Positions 34,157 through 42,442 of a stretch of 64,000 nt of DNA are shown here, piece by piece. Below the pieces are notes generated by a model, which was not told the DNA's origin, searched no databases, and saw only the letters and a list, made by a program, of their open reading frames with translations. The stretch lies in NCBI RefSeq assembly GCF_002101885.1, contig NZ_LQPS01000043.1, positions 310,001 through 374,000 of the forward strand, written 5' to 3'. The stretch's first letter is position 1, and every line of letters begins with the position of its first letter. The translations under genes were made by a program, and so were the position numbers. The DNA is from Mycolicibacter senuensis (GTDB lineage Bacteria; Actinomycetota; Actinomycetes; Mycobacteriales; Mycobacteriaceae).

Positions 34157-35447
34157 CATCGGGCGCGCCACACTGCGACGCACCACCGTGGCGGGCGGAC
34201 TGCGGGTGGTCACCGAGTACCTCCCGGCGGTCCGTTCGGCGTCGGTGGGCGTCTGGGTCGGAGTGGGCTCGCGCGATGAGGGCGCCACGGTGGCCGGGGC
34301 GGCCCACTTCCTCGAACACCTGCTGTTCAAGGCCACCCCGTCCCGCACGGCGGCCGGCATAGCCCAGGCGATGGACGCCGTCGGCGGAGAGCTCAATGCC
34401 TTCACCGGCAAGGAGCACACCTGCTACTACGCCCACGTGCTCGACACCGACCTGGAGATGGCGGTCGCGCTGGTGAGCGACGTGGTGCTCAACGGATCCT
34501 GCGCGGCCGCCGACGTCGACCTCGAGCGCGACGTGGTGCTCGAGGAACTCGCGATGCGCGACGACGATCCCGAGGACGCGCTCGGTGATGTGTTCGCCTC
34601 GACGCTGTTCGGCGATCATCCGATCGGCCGGCCGGTGATCGGCAATGTCGAGTCGGTGTCGGCGATGACGGCCAAGCAGCTGCGCTCGTTTCACCAGCGC
34701 CGCTACACCCCCGAGCGCATGGTGGTGGCGGTGGCGGGAAACATCGACCACGACACGGTGGTGGCCCTGGTGCGAGAACACTTCGCGCACCGGCTGATTC
34801 GCGGCCAGCGGCCCGCAGCACCGCGACGTGGCGCCGCCCGGGTGCCCGGCGCTCCCGGACTGACCCTGATCAATCGCGACGCCGACCAGACCCACATGTC
34901 GCTGGGCGTGCGGGTCCCGGGGCGTTACTGGCAGCACCGCCAGGCGCTGGCCGTGCTCAACACCGCGCTGGGTGGAGGCCTCAGTTCCCGGCTGTTCCAA
35001 GAGGTTCGGGAGTCCCGCGGGCTGGCGTACTCGATCTACTCGTCGGTGGACACCTTCGCCGACGCGGGTGCGCTGTCGGTCTACACCGCCTGCCAGCCGG
35101 AGCGGTTCGCCCAGGTGGCGGCCGTGACCGCCGAGGTGCTCGACTCGGTCGCCCGTGACGGCATCACCGCCGACGAATGCCGGATCGCCAAGGGCTCGCT
35201 GCGCGGCGGGCTGGTGCTGGGCCTGGAGGACTCGGGCTCGCGGATGAACCGGTTGGGCCGTACCGAACTGAACTACGGCCGGCACCGGTCCATCTCCCGC
35301 ACGCTGCGGGAACTGTCCGCGGTCACCGTCGAGGAGGTCAACGTGGTGGCGCGGCGACTGTTGCTCAAGCCCTACGGTGTCGCGGTTCTCGGCCCGTACC
35401 GGTCGAAAGGGGCGCTGCCAACCCGTCTACGGGCGCTTGCCGGTTGA
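34134..35447 (+). CDS. pepR: M16 zinc protease PepR
   Basis: Processing-peptidase-like zinc metallopeptidase, 437 residues (438 in M. tuberculosis). Inverted zinc motif HFLEH at residues 58-62 (H58, E61, H62), preceded by VWVGVGSRDEGATVAGAAHF (in parts) and followed by AFTGKEHTCYYAHV and a distal Glu in LERDVVLEELAMRDDDP. The C-terminal half has the R/Y pair region SRLFQEVRESRGLAYSIYS. ATG 34134 overlaps the pnp end by 23 bases. Probably cotranscribed with pnp. Confidence 0.94.
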   Translation: MPRQPRADIGRATLRRTTVAGGLRVVTEYLPAVRSASVGVWVGVGSRDEGATVAGAAHFLEHLLFKATPSRTAAGIAQAMDAVGGELNAFTGKEHTCYYAHVLDTDLEMAVALVSDVVLNGSCAAADVDLERDVVLEELAMRDDDPEDALGDVFASTLFGDHPIGRPVIGNVESVSAMTAKQLRSFHQRRYTPERMVVAVAGNIDHDTVVALVREHFAHRLIRGQRPAAPRRGAARVPGAPGLTLINRDADQTHMSLGVRVPGRYWQHRQALAVLNTALGGGLSSRLFQEVRESRGLAYSIYSSVDTFADAGALSVYTACQPERFAQVAAVTAEVLDSVARDGITADECRIAKGSLRGGLVLGLEDSGSRMNRLGRTELNYGRHRSISRTLRELSAVTVEEVNVVARRLLLKPYGVAVLGPYRSKGALPTRLRALAG

Positions 35448-35462
35448 TGGCAGGCTAGAGGG

Positions 35463-36488
35463 ATGGTGTTCAGCTTCTCCGAACTCGCCGTCCCGTTGGT
35501 CGGTGCGCCCATGGCCGGTGGTCCCAGCACTCCGGCGCTGGCGGCGGCGGTGTCTCAGGCGGGTGGTCTGGGATTCGTCGCCGGGGGGTACCGCACCCCG
35601 CAACAGTTGGCCGATGAGATCACCGCCGCCCGCGACGCCACCACCGGGCCGATCGGCGCCAATCTCTTTGTGCCGCAACCCAGCGGCGCCGATGTGGTGC
35701 TGCTCGACGATTATGCCGATCTGTTGGACCCCCTGGCCGAGCATTACGGTGTCGAGCTGGGCCGTCCCCGCTTCGGCGACGACGACTGCTGGCCGGAGAA
35801 GCTCGAGGTGATCGCCGACCTGCGGCCCACCGCGGTGTCGTTCACGTTCGGGACTCCTTCGCCCGACCAGTTGGAGAGGCTGCGTGCGCTGCGCATCCTG
35901 ACCATGGTCACGGTGACGTCGGCCTACGAGGCCGGCATCGCCCTGGCGCACGGCGCCGAGGTGCTGGTGGTGCAGGGCCCCGACGCCGGTGGCCACCGCG
36001 GCACGTTCGCCCCCGACATGCATCCGGGACACGACAGCCTGGCGGATCTACTGGCCGAGATCGGCCATGCCCACCGCGATGTCCCGCTGGTGGCGGCGGG
36101 CGGTCTGGGCACCGCGGCCGATGTGGCCGCGGTGCTGCGGCGTGGCGCGGTCGCCGCGCAGGTCGGTACCGCCCTGTTGCTGGCCGACGAGGCGGGCACC
36201 AACCCGACGCACCGGGCGGCGCTGACCAATCCGGAATTCGGCAACACCACGGTGACGTGCGCGTTCTCCGGCCGGTACGCGCGCGGCCTGGAGAACGACT
36301 TCACCCGGACCTTCGACAACGTGGCGCCGGTGGGATATCCCGAGATCAACCACATGACCACTCCCATCCGGGCGGCGGCGGTGGCGATGGACGACCCGCA
36401 CGGCACCAGCCTATGGGCAGGGACCGCGTATCGCTCCGCCCGTTCAGGCCCGGCCGCCGACATCGTGGCCGCGTTGGCGCCGGGGTGA
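35463..36488 (+). CDS. Nitronate monooxygenase (Rv2781c-like)
   Basis: FMN TIM-barrel oxidase of the 2-nitropropane dioxygenase family, detoxifying propionate-3-nitronate-like compounds. 341 residues (344 in M. tuberculosis). Seen: PLVGAPMAGGPSTPALAAAVSQAGGLGF (in parts), SFTFGTPSP, VQGPDAGGHRG, GGLGTAADVAAVLRRGA and VGTALLLADEAGTNP. 15 bp after pepR; the ald gene that sits near this place in M. tuberculosis is missing. It converges on the PPE gene with 5 bp between. Confidence 0.9.
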   Translation: MVFSFSELAVPLVGAPMAGGPSTPALAAAVSQAGGLGFVAGGYRTPQQLADEITAARDATTGPIGANLFVPQPSGADVVLLDDYADLLDPLAEHYGVELGRPRFGDDDCWPEKLEVIADLRPTAVSFTFGTPSPDQLERLRALRILTMVTVTSAYEAGIALAHGAEVLVVQGPDAGGHRGTFAPDMHPGHDSLADLLAEIGHAHRDVPLVAAGGLGTAADVAAVLRRGAVAAQVGTALLLADEAGTNPTHRAALTNPEFGNTTVTCAFSGRYARGLENDFTRTFDNVAPVGYPEINHMTTPIRAAAVAMDDPHGTSLWAGTAYRSARSGPAADIVAALAPG

Positions 36489-36493
36489 CCCGG

Positions 36494-37663
36494 TCACCAC
36501 ATCGTTGACCGTCGTCCCCTGACGGCCTTGCGCTTGGCGTCCTCCTCGGATGCCTTGTGGTTTCGCGAACCGGCACCGCCGCGCCCGTCCATCGCCATCA
36601 GCGGCGCACCACCGAATAGCGGCATGCCGCTGAACATCCCGGCGGCGCGTTCGCCCGCGACGACGTTGGCCGTCGAGAACTCGGCTGCGGCCAGCCGCAT
36701 CTCCGGGGCGGCTGTGGCCCAGGCCTTGGGAACCGACAAACCGCTGACCGAGGCCGCATTGCCGAGCCCCGCCGACATCGGGGCCGATGACAGGGTGGCG
36801 GTGGCGCCCTCTACCGGTATCAGGCCCAGGGGCAGACCCGCCGCAAAGGAGGTGGCCGACAACGCCTCCAAGCCGAAGGGCGCCGGGAGCCCGGCGGCGC
36901 CGAGGATGTACTCGGGGATGAAGGCGGCGATGATGGCGCTGAGCATGAAGGTCGATACCGGAGCGGCGCCCAGCGTGGCCAGATCGCTGAAAATATCGGG
37001 AAGCATCAGTGACGTGGCGTCCGCTGCCCCCGCCATCGCATGCGGCATCGCCTGCATTGCCTGGTTGACGGTGGCTTGCGCGGCTCCCTGCCCCAACGCC
37101 TGCGCGGTCGCGGTGCCTTGCGTGGCCACGCCGGCCGGGTTCGCCGTCTGCGGGGGCGTGGTGAACGGGGCCATCTCCGATGCGACCTGCGCGGCCGCGG
37201 CATAGCCGTACATCGCGGCCGCGTCTTGAGCCCACATCTCGCCGTAGAGTGCCTCGGTGGCGGCGATGGCGGGGGCGTTCTGACCGAAGAAGTTGGTCGC
37301 GACCAGGGTGGCCAATTGCGCCCGGTTGGCGGCGATCGCGGGCGGGGGAATGGTCATGGCGAACGCACTCGAATGGGCGGTGGCCGCGGCCATCGCCTGG
37401 GCGCCGGTCAGTTCGGCCTGCTCGGCGGTGGCGGTGAGCCAGGTGGCATACGGGGCGGCCGCCGCCGCCATCTTCGTCGACGACACTCCCAGCCACGCGC
37501 CGCTGGTGAGCTCGGTGACGATCGCTCGGTAGCTGGCGGCGGCGGTGTGCAGTTCGGCGGCCAGCTCGGTCCAGGCCGCCGAGGCGGCCAGCAGCGACCC
37601 TGAGCCGGGGCCGGCGTACATGCGTCCGGAATTGACCTCCGGCGGTAGCGCTGCGAAATCCAT
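36494..37663 (-). CDS. PPE family protein (SVP-like, PPE44/43 type)
   Basis: 389-residue PPE protein, expected to be secreted with its PE partner through a type VII (ESX) system. N-terminal helical PPE domain (about 180 residues) begins MDFAALPPEVNS, with the WxG motif in SGAWLGVSS. The central Ala-rich hydrophobic region follows, and LSVPKAWATAAP (close to the GxxSVPxxW signature) marks the C-terminal SVP-like part. The C-terminus is unusually basic (SRNHKASEEDAKRKAVRGRRS, in parts). ATG 37663 follows an AGGAGT site; 28 bp after the PE stop. No PE_PGRS or MPTR repeats. Confidence 0.92.
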   Translation of the reverse strand: MDFAALPPEVNSGRMYAGPGSGSLLAASAAWTELAAELHTAAASYRAIVTELTSGAWLGVSSTKMAAAAAPYATWLTATAEQAELTGAQAMAAATAHSSAFAMTIPPPAIAANRAQLATLVATNFFGQNAPAIAATEALYGEMWAQDAAAMYGYAAAAQVASEMAPFTTPPQTANPAGVATQGTATAQALGQGAAQATVNQAMQAMPHAMAGAADATSLMLPDIFSDLATLGAAPVSTFMLSAIIAAFIPEYILGAAGLPAPFGLEALSATSFAAGLPLGLIPVEGATATLSSAPMSAGLGNAASVSGLSVPKAWATAAPEMRLAAAEFSTANVVAGERAAGMFSGMPLFGGAPLMAMDGRGGAGSRNHKASEEDAKRKAVRGRRSTMW

Positions 37664-37691
37664 TGGCGGCGACTCCTGTCCTATCCGTGTC

Positions 37692-37991
37692 CTATCCGGC
37701 CGCGACAGCGTTGGCGGCCTCGGCCGCGGCATAGGTGCTCGCGCTGCCATTGAGGGTCGACACGAACATCTCGTGAATGGCGGCGGCTTGGGCGCTGACC
37801 TGGTGGTACTGCTGTGCCTGGGTGGTGAATCGGGCGGCCAGCATCGCCGAGACCTCGTCGGCGGCCGGGGGCAGCACGCCGGTGGTGGGAGCTTGCGCCG
37901 CGGTGTTCTGGGAGGCGAGTGCGACCCCGGTGCTCGACAAGCAGTCGGCTGCGGCCCGCAATGCTTCGGGATCTGCGGTGAGGAACGACAA
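37692..37991 (-). CDS. PE family protein (short, PE-only)
   Basis: 99-residue PE protein forming a helical pair with the downstream PPE. It begins LSFLTADPEALRAAADCL, and the C-terminal ESX secretion signal YxxxE (TYAAAEAAN) is present. The TTG at 37991 is preferred to the ORF's upstream codons because homology starts there and an AAGGAG site lies seven bases upstream (37999-38004). Same gene order as the PE27-PPE44/43 loci of M. tuberculosis. Confidence 0.9.
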   Translation of the reverse strand: MSFLTADPEALRAAADCLSSTGVALASQNTAAQAPTTGVLPPAADEVSAMLAARFTTQAQQYHQVSAQAAAIHEMFVSTLNGSASTYAAAEAANAVAAG

Positions 37992-37998
37992 GAAAGTT

Positions 37999-38004
37999 CT
38001 CCTT
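37999..38004 (-). promoter_or_regulatory. Ribosome binding site of the PE gene
   Basis: AAGGAG seven bases before TTG 37991; it decides the start. Confidence 0.65.
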
Positions 38005-38215
38005 AAAACAATGGCAGACAAGAACAACGAGCAGCTCGGAGTTGAAGAGATTGCGCCTCAACGTTTCCTGGCAACATCCGACAGGTTTCCTGACTGTGCG
38101 GTTCAACGCCAAGCGGGTTAACAACCTCGTAACGTTTGCCGCGAGATATTTACAGAGCTGTCAATATCACGGGTTCGGGCTAACACGCCGGACACTTTCG
38201 GCGGCGCTTCGCGGG

Positions 38216-38244
38216 CTGACCGGTACCGGCGGTACCGCTATGAT
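38216..38244 (+). promoter_or_regulatory. Promoter candidate of the diiron/hydrolase/reductase operon
   Basis: CTGACC (38216-38221) and TATGAT (38239-38244) with a 17-bp spacer. The transcript would start near 38251, leaving a ~107-nt leader before ATG 38358. Almost the whole spacer is occupied by a palindromic repeat. Confidence 0.5.
38221..38237 (+). repeat. Palindromic repeat in the promoter spacer
   Basis: CGGTACC-GGC-GGTACCG: 7-bp arms around three bases, equivalently two overlapping-phase copies of the 8-bp palindrome CGGTACCG nine bases apart. It sits between the putative -35 and -10, where a bound repressor would block polymerase. Confidence 0.5.
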
Positions 38245-38357
38245 CGGGTCACCGCAACGGGCCGCGAGAATCGCAAGCTCCTAGACGTTTACCGGGGTCT
38301 TGTCGATCACAAAGACATCGAATATGGTTTTGTAAATCCGTCGGTGAAGGAGTTGCC

Positions 38358-39269
38358 ATGCTTTCGGTTGATGACCGGGCCGCAGGCCCGCACGGCGAGG
38401 GGGCGCAGGACCACGAGCGGATCGTGCTGCAGGCCCGTGACGTGCACTTCGACTGGTCGGACCTGCCGGTGCACTACCTGCCCGGCGAGCCCTTTGCCAC
38501 CCACTTCTGCAATGTGCTGCACCTGCTGTTGCCCGCCGGCGAGGAGTTCTTCGTCGAGGTGTTCAAGCAGGCGCTGCCGCTGATCAAGGACGACCAACTG
38601 CGCCTCGACGTCCAGGGCTTCATCGGGCAGGAGGCGATCCATTCCCAGACGCACGCCGGCGTCGTCGAGCACCTCGCCGGCCGGGGTGTCGACATGGCGC
38701 CGTTCACCGCCCAGATCAAGTGGCTGTTCGAGAAATTGCTCGGGGACCGACCGCACTGGAGCAAGCGCCGCCAGCAGCGCTGGCTGCTGGAACGGGTGTC
38801 GCTGATCGCCGCCGTCGAGCATTACACGGCGATTCTGGGCGAGTGGGTTCTCGACAGCCCGGCGCTGGATGAGTGCGGAGCACACCCGGCGATGCTGGAC
38901 ATGCTGCGCTGGCACGGTGCCGAAGAGGTCGAGCACAAGGCCGTCGCCTTCGACGTGATGAAGCACCTGCGCGCCGGATACCTCCGGCAGGTCCGCACCC
39001 AGCTGATCGTCACGCCGCTGATGCTGTGGATGTGGGTGCGCGGCCTGCGGTACATGTACAAGGTGGACCCGGAATTGCCGCCCGGAGTCAAACCGCGCTG
39101 GCGGGACTGGTTCCTGGTGGCGCGCCGCGGGCTGGTTCCCGCTCCGTTCGAGTTCGTGCCCGCCATCGCCTCCTACTACCGGCCGGGGTTCCACCCGGCG
39201 CAACTCGGCGGGATCGAGAAGGCGGTCAACTACCTGGCCGTATCGCCCGCCGCCCGCGCCACGCACTGA
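38358..39269 (+). CDS. Predicted metal-dependent hydrolase, PF10118 ferritin-like diiron type
   Basis: 303 residues resembling the PF10118 'metal-dependent hydrolase' family. Helical, with repeated Glu/His patterns expected for a diiron site: GEEFFVEVFKQ, GQEAIHSQTH, VEHYTA and WHGAEEVEHKA. No signal peptide; a hydrophobic helix (LIVTPLMLWMWV) may mediate membrane contact. The family is poorly characterised. Its partners, an epoxide-hydrolase-like enzyme and a ferredoxin-type reductase, suggest oxygenase or desaturase-like chemistry rather than simple hydrolysis. ATG 38358 follows a GAAGGAG site. Confidence 0.85.
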   Translation: MLSVDDRAAGPHGEGAQDHERIVLQARDVHFDWSDLPVHYLPGEPFATHFCNVLHLLLPAGEEFFVEVFKQALPLIKDDQLRLDVQGFIGQEAIHSQTHAGVVEHLAGRGVDMAPFTAQIKWLFEKLLGDRPHWSKRRQQRWLLERVSLIAAVEHYTAILGEWVLDSPALDECGAHPAMLDMLRWHGAEEVEHKAVAFDVMKHLRAGYLRQVRTQLIVTPLMLWMWVRGLRYMYKVDPELPPGVKPRWRDWFLVARRGLVPAPFEFVPAIASYYRPGFHPAQLGGIEKAVNYLAVSPAARATH

Positions 39270-39299
39270 CCGGCCGCGAGCCGGAAAGGATTGCAGTCG

Positions 39300-40235
39300 A
39301 TGAACTCTCCGACCACTGTGACGGCAACCGACGGGGTGGCTCTGGCGGTCCACGCCTACAACGACCTGGACCCGCGGCGCCCCACGATCCTGGCCATCCA
39401 CGGCTATCCGGACAATCACCACGTCTGGGACGGGGTGGCCCGTGAGCTGGTGCAGAACCACCCGGGCAGGTACAACGTCGTCGCCTACGACGTGCGCGGC
39501 GCAGGTGCGTCGTCGCCACCGGCGGACCGATCCGGGTATCGGCTGCCCCAGCTGATCGCCGACATCGGCGCGGTCATCGAGCACCTCGGGGTCGACAACG
39601 TCCATCTGCTCGGTCACGACTGGGGTTCGATCCAGGGCTGGGCAGCGGTGACCGACCCCGTCGTGGGGCCCAAAGTGGCTTCCTACACCTCGATTTCGGG
39701 TCCGCATCTCGATTACGCGGGCAAGTTCCTGCGATCGCCGCGCACTCCCCGGACGCTTTTCGACGTCGTCCGGCAGGTGCTGGAGTCGGCTTACATCTGG
39801 CTGTTTTTGACCCCCCGGTTGCCGGAGGCGATCTTCCGCTCCGGTTTCGGCGGCAAGCTCATCGCCGCCCTGGAGCGCATCGGCCGCTCCGGTGCCGGCC
39901 CGTGGGAAGCACCGCGGGGAGAGAACGACTACCTCAACGGGCTCAACCTCTACCGCGCGAACATGCCCAGGCCGCTGTTCAAACCGGCCGACCCGCTGCC
40001 GGCCACCGACGTCGCCGTTCAGGTGCTCGCGCCGCGACTGGACCTCTTCGTCAGCCCCGCCCTACAGCGGTTCACCGGCGCGATCCCGCCCCGGAACCGG
40101 GTGCTCGACATCCACGGCGGGCACTGGGTGGTGACCGACCGCCCCGAGACCATCGCCCGGCTCACCGGCGAATGGGTGGAGCAGAACATCGCGGGCAGCG
40201 CGGACGCCTCCGACAGCAACATGCGGCAAAGCTGA
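39300..40235 (+). CDS. Alpha/beta hydrolase, epoxide-hydrolase-like
   Basis: 311-residue hydrolase starting MNSPTTVTATDGVALAVHAY. Seen: AIHGYPDNHHVWDGV (HG oxyanion region), DVRGAGAS, and nucleophile elbow GHDWGS whose Asp nucleophile matches epoxide hydrolases or dehalogenases. A late HGGHWVVTD carries the catalytic His. ATG 39300 follows GGAAAGGA at good spacing; TTG 39291 is in frame but inside that site. Middle gene of a three-gene operon, with the reductase gene starting one base after its stop. Confidence 0.87.
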   Translation: MNSPTTVTATDGVALAVHAYNDLDPRRPTILAIHGYPDNHHVWDGVARELVQNHPGRYNVVAYDVRGAGASSPPADRSGYRLPQLIADIGAVIEHLGVDNVHLLGHDWGSIQGWAAVTDPVVGPKVASYTSISGPHLDYAGKFLRSPRTPRTLFDVVRQVLESAYIWLFLTPRLPEAIFRSGFGGKLIAALERIGRSGAGPWEAPRGENDYLNGLNLYRANMPRPLFKPADPLPATDVAVQVLAPRLDLFVSPALQRFTGAIPPRNRVLDIHGGHWVVTDRPETIARLTGEWVEQNIAGSADASDSNMRQS

Positions 40236-40236
40236 T

Positions 40237-41322
40237 ATGGCGCAGGAGATCTGGAGATCCCGGCCTACCGACCTGTACGGCCGGCGTAAGCACGACCGGT
40301 TATTCAACGTGCTCTGGGGAGCAGTGACGGTCTTCGGCGGGGTATCGGCGCTGTCGCGGTGGAAGCCGTCGCGGGTGGTGCCCGTCTCGCGGACCATCGA
40401 GGCCGTCGTCACCAAGCGGGAGATGCTGACCCCGGACGTGGTGGCGCTGACCCTTGCCGAACCCGACGGCGGGCTGTTGCCGTCCTGGACTCCGGGCGGT
40501 CACATCGACGTGCAACTGCCGTCTGGCCGTCGTCGGCAGTACTCGCTGTGCGGGGTGCCCGGCCGGCGAACCGAGTACCGCATCGCGGTGCGCCGACTCG
40601 ACGACGGCGGTGGCGGGTCGGTCGAGATGCACGAGGCCTACGCGGTGGGCGACACACTGGTATTCGAGGGGCCGCGCAACGCCTTCTATCTCGGCACCGA
40701 TGAGAGCGACGTGCTGTTCGTCATCGGCGGGATCGGGGTGACCCCGATGCTGCCGATGCTGCGCGAGGCTGCCCAGCGCCGAATCGACTGGCGCGCAGTG
40801 TATGCCGGACGCAGCCGGGCCGACATGCCGTTGCTCGACGAGGTGCTGGCGGTAGACCCGGCGCGGGTCACGGTGTGGGCCGACGACGAGCACGGCCGGT
40901 TCGCCCGCACCGAGGAACTGCTCGCCGGCGCCGGTCCGCGAACCGCGGTGTATGTGTGCGGGCCGACCGCGATGCTCGAAGCGGTGCGGATCGCCCGAGA
41001 CGAGCACACCCCGGACGTTCCGGCGCCGCTGCACTACGAGCGGTTCAGCCCCCCGCCGGTGGTCGACGGGGTGCCCTTCGAGCTGGAGCTGGCCCGGTCC
41101 GGGCGGCTGCTGCTGATCCCCGCGGATCGGTCGGCATTGGACGTGATGCTCGACGCCGACCCGACGACGCCGTGCTCGTGTCGGCAGGGGTTCTGCGGCA
41201 CCTGCAAGGTCAAGGTGGTCTCCGGTGACGTCGACCGGCGTGGTCGCACCGCCGAGGAGGCCGGCGAGATGCTGGTCTGCGTATCGCGGGCCCGCGGCGG
41301 GCGGATCGTGATCGACGCTTGA
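40237..41322 (+). CDS. Ferredoxin-NADP reductase-type oxidoreductase with C-terminal 2Fe-2S domain
   Basis: 361-residue electron-transfer flavoprotein of the phthalate dioxygenase reductase/VanB type: FMN/FAD domain (SWTPGGHIDVQLPSG, RRQYSLCG), NAD(P)H domain (VIGGIGVTPMLPML, VYVCGPTAMLEAV) and a plant-type 2Fe-2S domain with C315, C320, C323 and C348 (CRQGFCGTC...CVSRA). Such enzymes feed electrons to non-haem iron oxygenases, and the gene directly follows the diiron protein and hydrolase, so it is the likely electron donor. ATG 40237 has only one base between it and the upstream stop. Confidence 0.92.
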   Translation: MAQEIWRSRPTDLYGRRKHDRLFNVLWGAVTVFGGVSALSRWKPSRVVPVSRTIEAVVTKREMLTPDVVALTLAEPDGGLLPSWTPGGHIDVQLPSGRRRQYSLCGVPGRRTEYRIAVRRLDDGGGGSVEMHEAYAVGDTLVFEGPRNAFYLGTDESDVLFVIGGIGVTPMLPMLREAAQRRIDWRAVYAGRSRADMPLLDEVLAVDPARVTVWADDEHGRFARTEELLAGAGPRTAVYVCGPTAMLEAVRIARDEHTPDVPAPLHYERFSPPPVVDGVPFELELARSGRLLLIPADRSALDVMLDADPTTPCSCRQGFCGTCKVKVVSGDVDRRGRTAEEAGEMLVCVSRARGGRIVIDA

Positions 41323-41387
41323 GCGTCGGCGGCCCGGCTACGCAGGCGGTTTGGGTCAAACCACGGCGCTCGCCGTCGATCGGCCCC

Positions 41388-41393
41388 TAGACT
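41388..41393 (+). promoter_or_regulatory. -10 box of the LipH-like gene (leaderless)
   Basis: TAGACT ends six bases before ATG 41400. Confidence 0.5.
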
Positions 41394-41399
41394 GCCCGG

Positions 41400-42416
41400 A
41401 TGTCCGGAGCCCTTCCGATCCATCCCGCAAGCCTGCCCGCCAAGCTCATTTATGCGGTCGCGAACGCCGTCACACCGCGCCTGGTGCGCCGGCTGGTGCT
41501 GCGCGCCGGCAGCGGGACGGTCGCCGGCCGGATGACGAAGATGGGCCGGCGGACCAACGCCATCGCCAGGCTGCAGCGGGTGCGGCCGTTCTTCGGCGTC
41601 GGCTTCACCCGCGGCGCCGGCACAGACGTCCCGGTCGAGGTCGTCCGCCGCGTCGAGCGCTCCCGGCCGCTGGATCAGGCGTTCGGCGACGGCGCGATTC
41701 TGTACTTCCACGGCGGTGGCTTCATCACCGGAGGCCTGGACACCCACCTGCACGTGGTGGCCAAACTCGCCCGCCGCACCCGGTTGCCGGTCGTGCACGC
41801 CGACTATCGGCAATTCCCGCAGGTCACCGTCGACGGATCGGTCGACGACTGCGTCGGCGCCTACCGCTGGCTGCTGAGTCAGGGCGCCGACCCGGCCAAG
41901 ACGGTGCTCGCCGGGGACTCCGCCGGCGGATTCCTGGCGTTCGCGACCGCGCTGACCGGTCAACAGCGTGGCCTGCCCGCCCCGGCCGGGGTGATCGGGA
42001 TCTCCGCGCTCCTGGAACTGGACGGCGTGGCGCGCGACACTCACACGAACCAGAGCGCCGACGCATTCGGAATACCGGCGGTGCTGCCCGACCTGATCGA
42101 TCTGGTGTGCCCCTCGGCCAAGCTGCGCCACGAACTGTCGCCGATCAACGGCCGGCTGGAGACGATGCCACCGGCCCTGCTGATCGCGGCCGAGTCGGAG
42201 ATCCTGCGCTGCGACGCCGAACGGCTGCACACCGCGCTGCAGCAGCTGGGCCGGTCCAGCCGACTGGAGCTGTGGGCGCGCCAACTGCACGCCTTCCCGG
42301 CGCTGTTCCCGTTCCTGCCGGACAGCCGGGCGGCGTTCGACCTCATGTGCCGCTTTGTGGCCGAACGCCTGGCGGATGCCGACCGGCCCGGCCAGACCCG
42401 CCGAGAGGTGTCCTGA
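41400..42416 (+). CDS. Alpha/beta hydrolase esterase/lipase
   Basis: 338-residue HSL/LipH-like carboxylesterase: FHGGGF (oxyanion), GDSAGGFL (nucleophile elbow), and AESEILRCDAERLH with HAFPALFPF carrying the likely Asp and His. A hydrophobic stretch near the N-terminus (LIYAVANAV) is too short for a clear membrane anchor. The leaderless -10 box supports ATG 41400. Followed at 26 bp by dapB, which has its own promoter. Confidence 0.87.
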   Translation: MSGALPIHPASLPAKLIYAVANAVTPRLVRRLVLRAGSGTVAGRMTKMGRRTNAIARLQRVRPFFGVGFTRGAGTDVPVEVVRRVERSRPLDQAFGDGAILYFHGGGFITGGLDTHLHVVAKLARRTRLPVVHADYRQFPQVTVDGSVDDCVGAYRWLLSQGADPAKTVLAGDSAGGFLAFATALTGQQRGLPAPAGVIGISALLELDGVARDTHTNQSADAFGIPAVLPDLIDLVCPSAKLRHELSPINGRLETMPPALLIAAESEILRCDAERLHTALQQLGRSSRLELWARQLHAFPALFPFLPDSRAAFDLMCRFVAERLADADRPGQTRREVS

Positions 42417-42429
42417 GGCCCACTGCCAC

Positions 42430-42435
42430 TAGGGT
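42430..42435 (+). promoter_or_regulatory. -10 box of dapB (leaderless)
   Basis: TAGGGT ends seven bases before ATG 42443, supporting this start over a nearby GTG. Confidence 0.55.
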
Positions 42436-42442
42436 GGCAGTC

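Larger units (their letters stand above)
37992..38357. other. Divergent PE/PPE and diiron-operon control region
   Basis: 366 bp, less GC-rich than the surroundings, without a credible gene. It must hold the reverse-strand PE/PPE promoter (a TTGACA-like hexamer on that strand at 38159-38164 lacks a convincing -10 partner) and the forward promoter described separately. Confidence 0.5.

Noticed and set aside
38010..38120. Possible 36-residue forward ORF (MADKNNEQLG...) in the PE/diiron intergenic region
   Set aside because: No ribosome site, opposite to the PE leader, and no recognisable family; the ATG lies just beyond the PE ribosome site.
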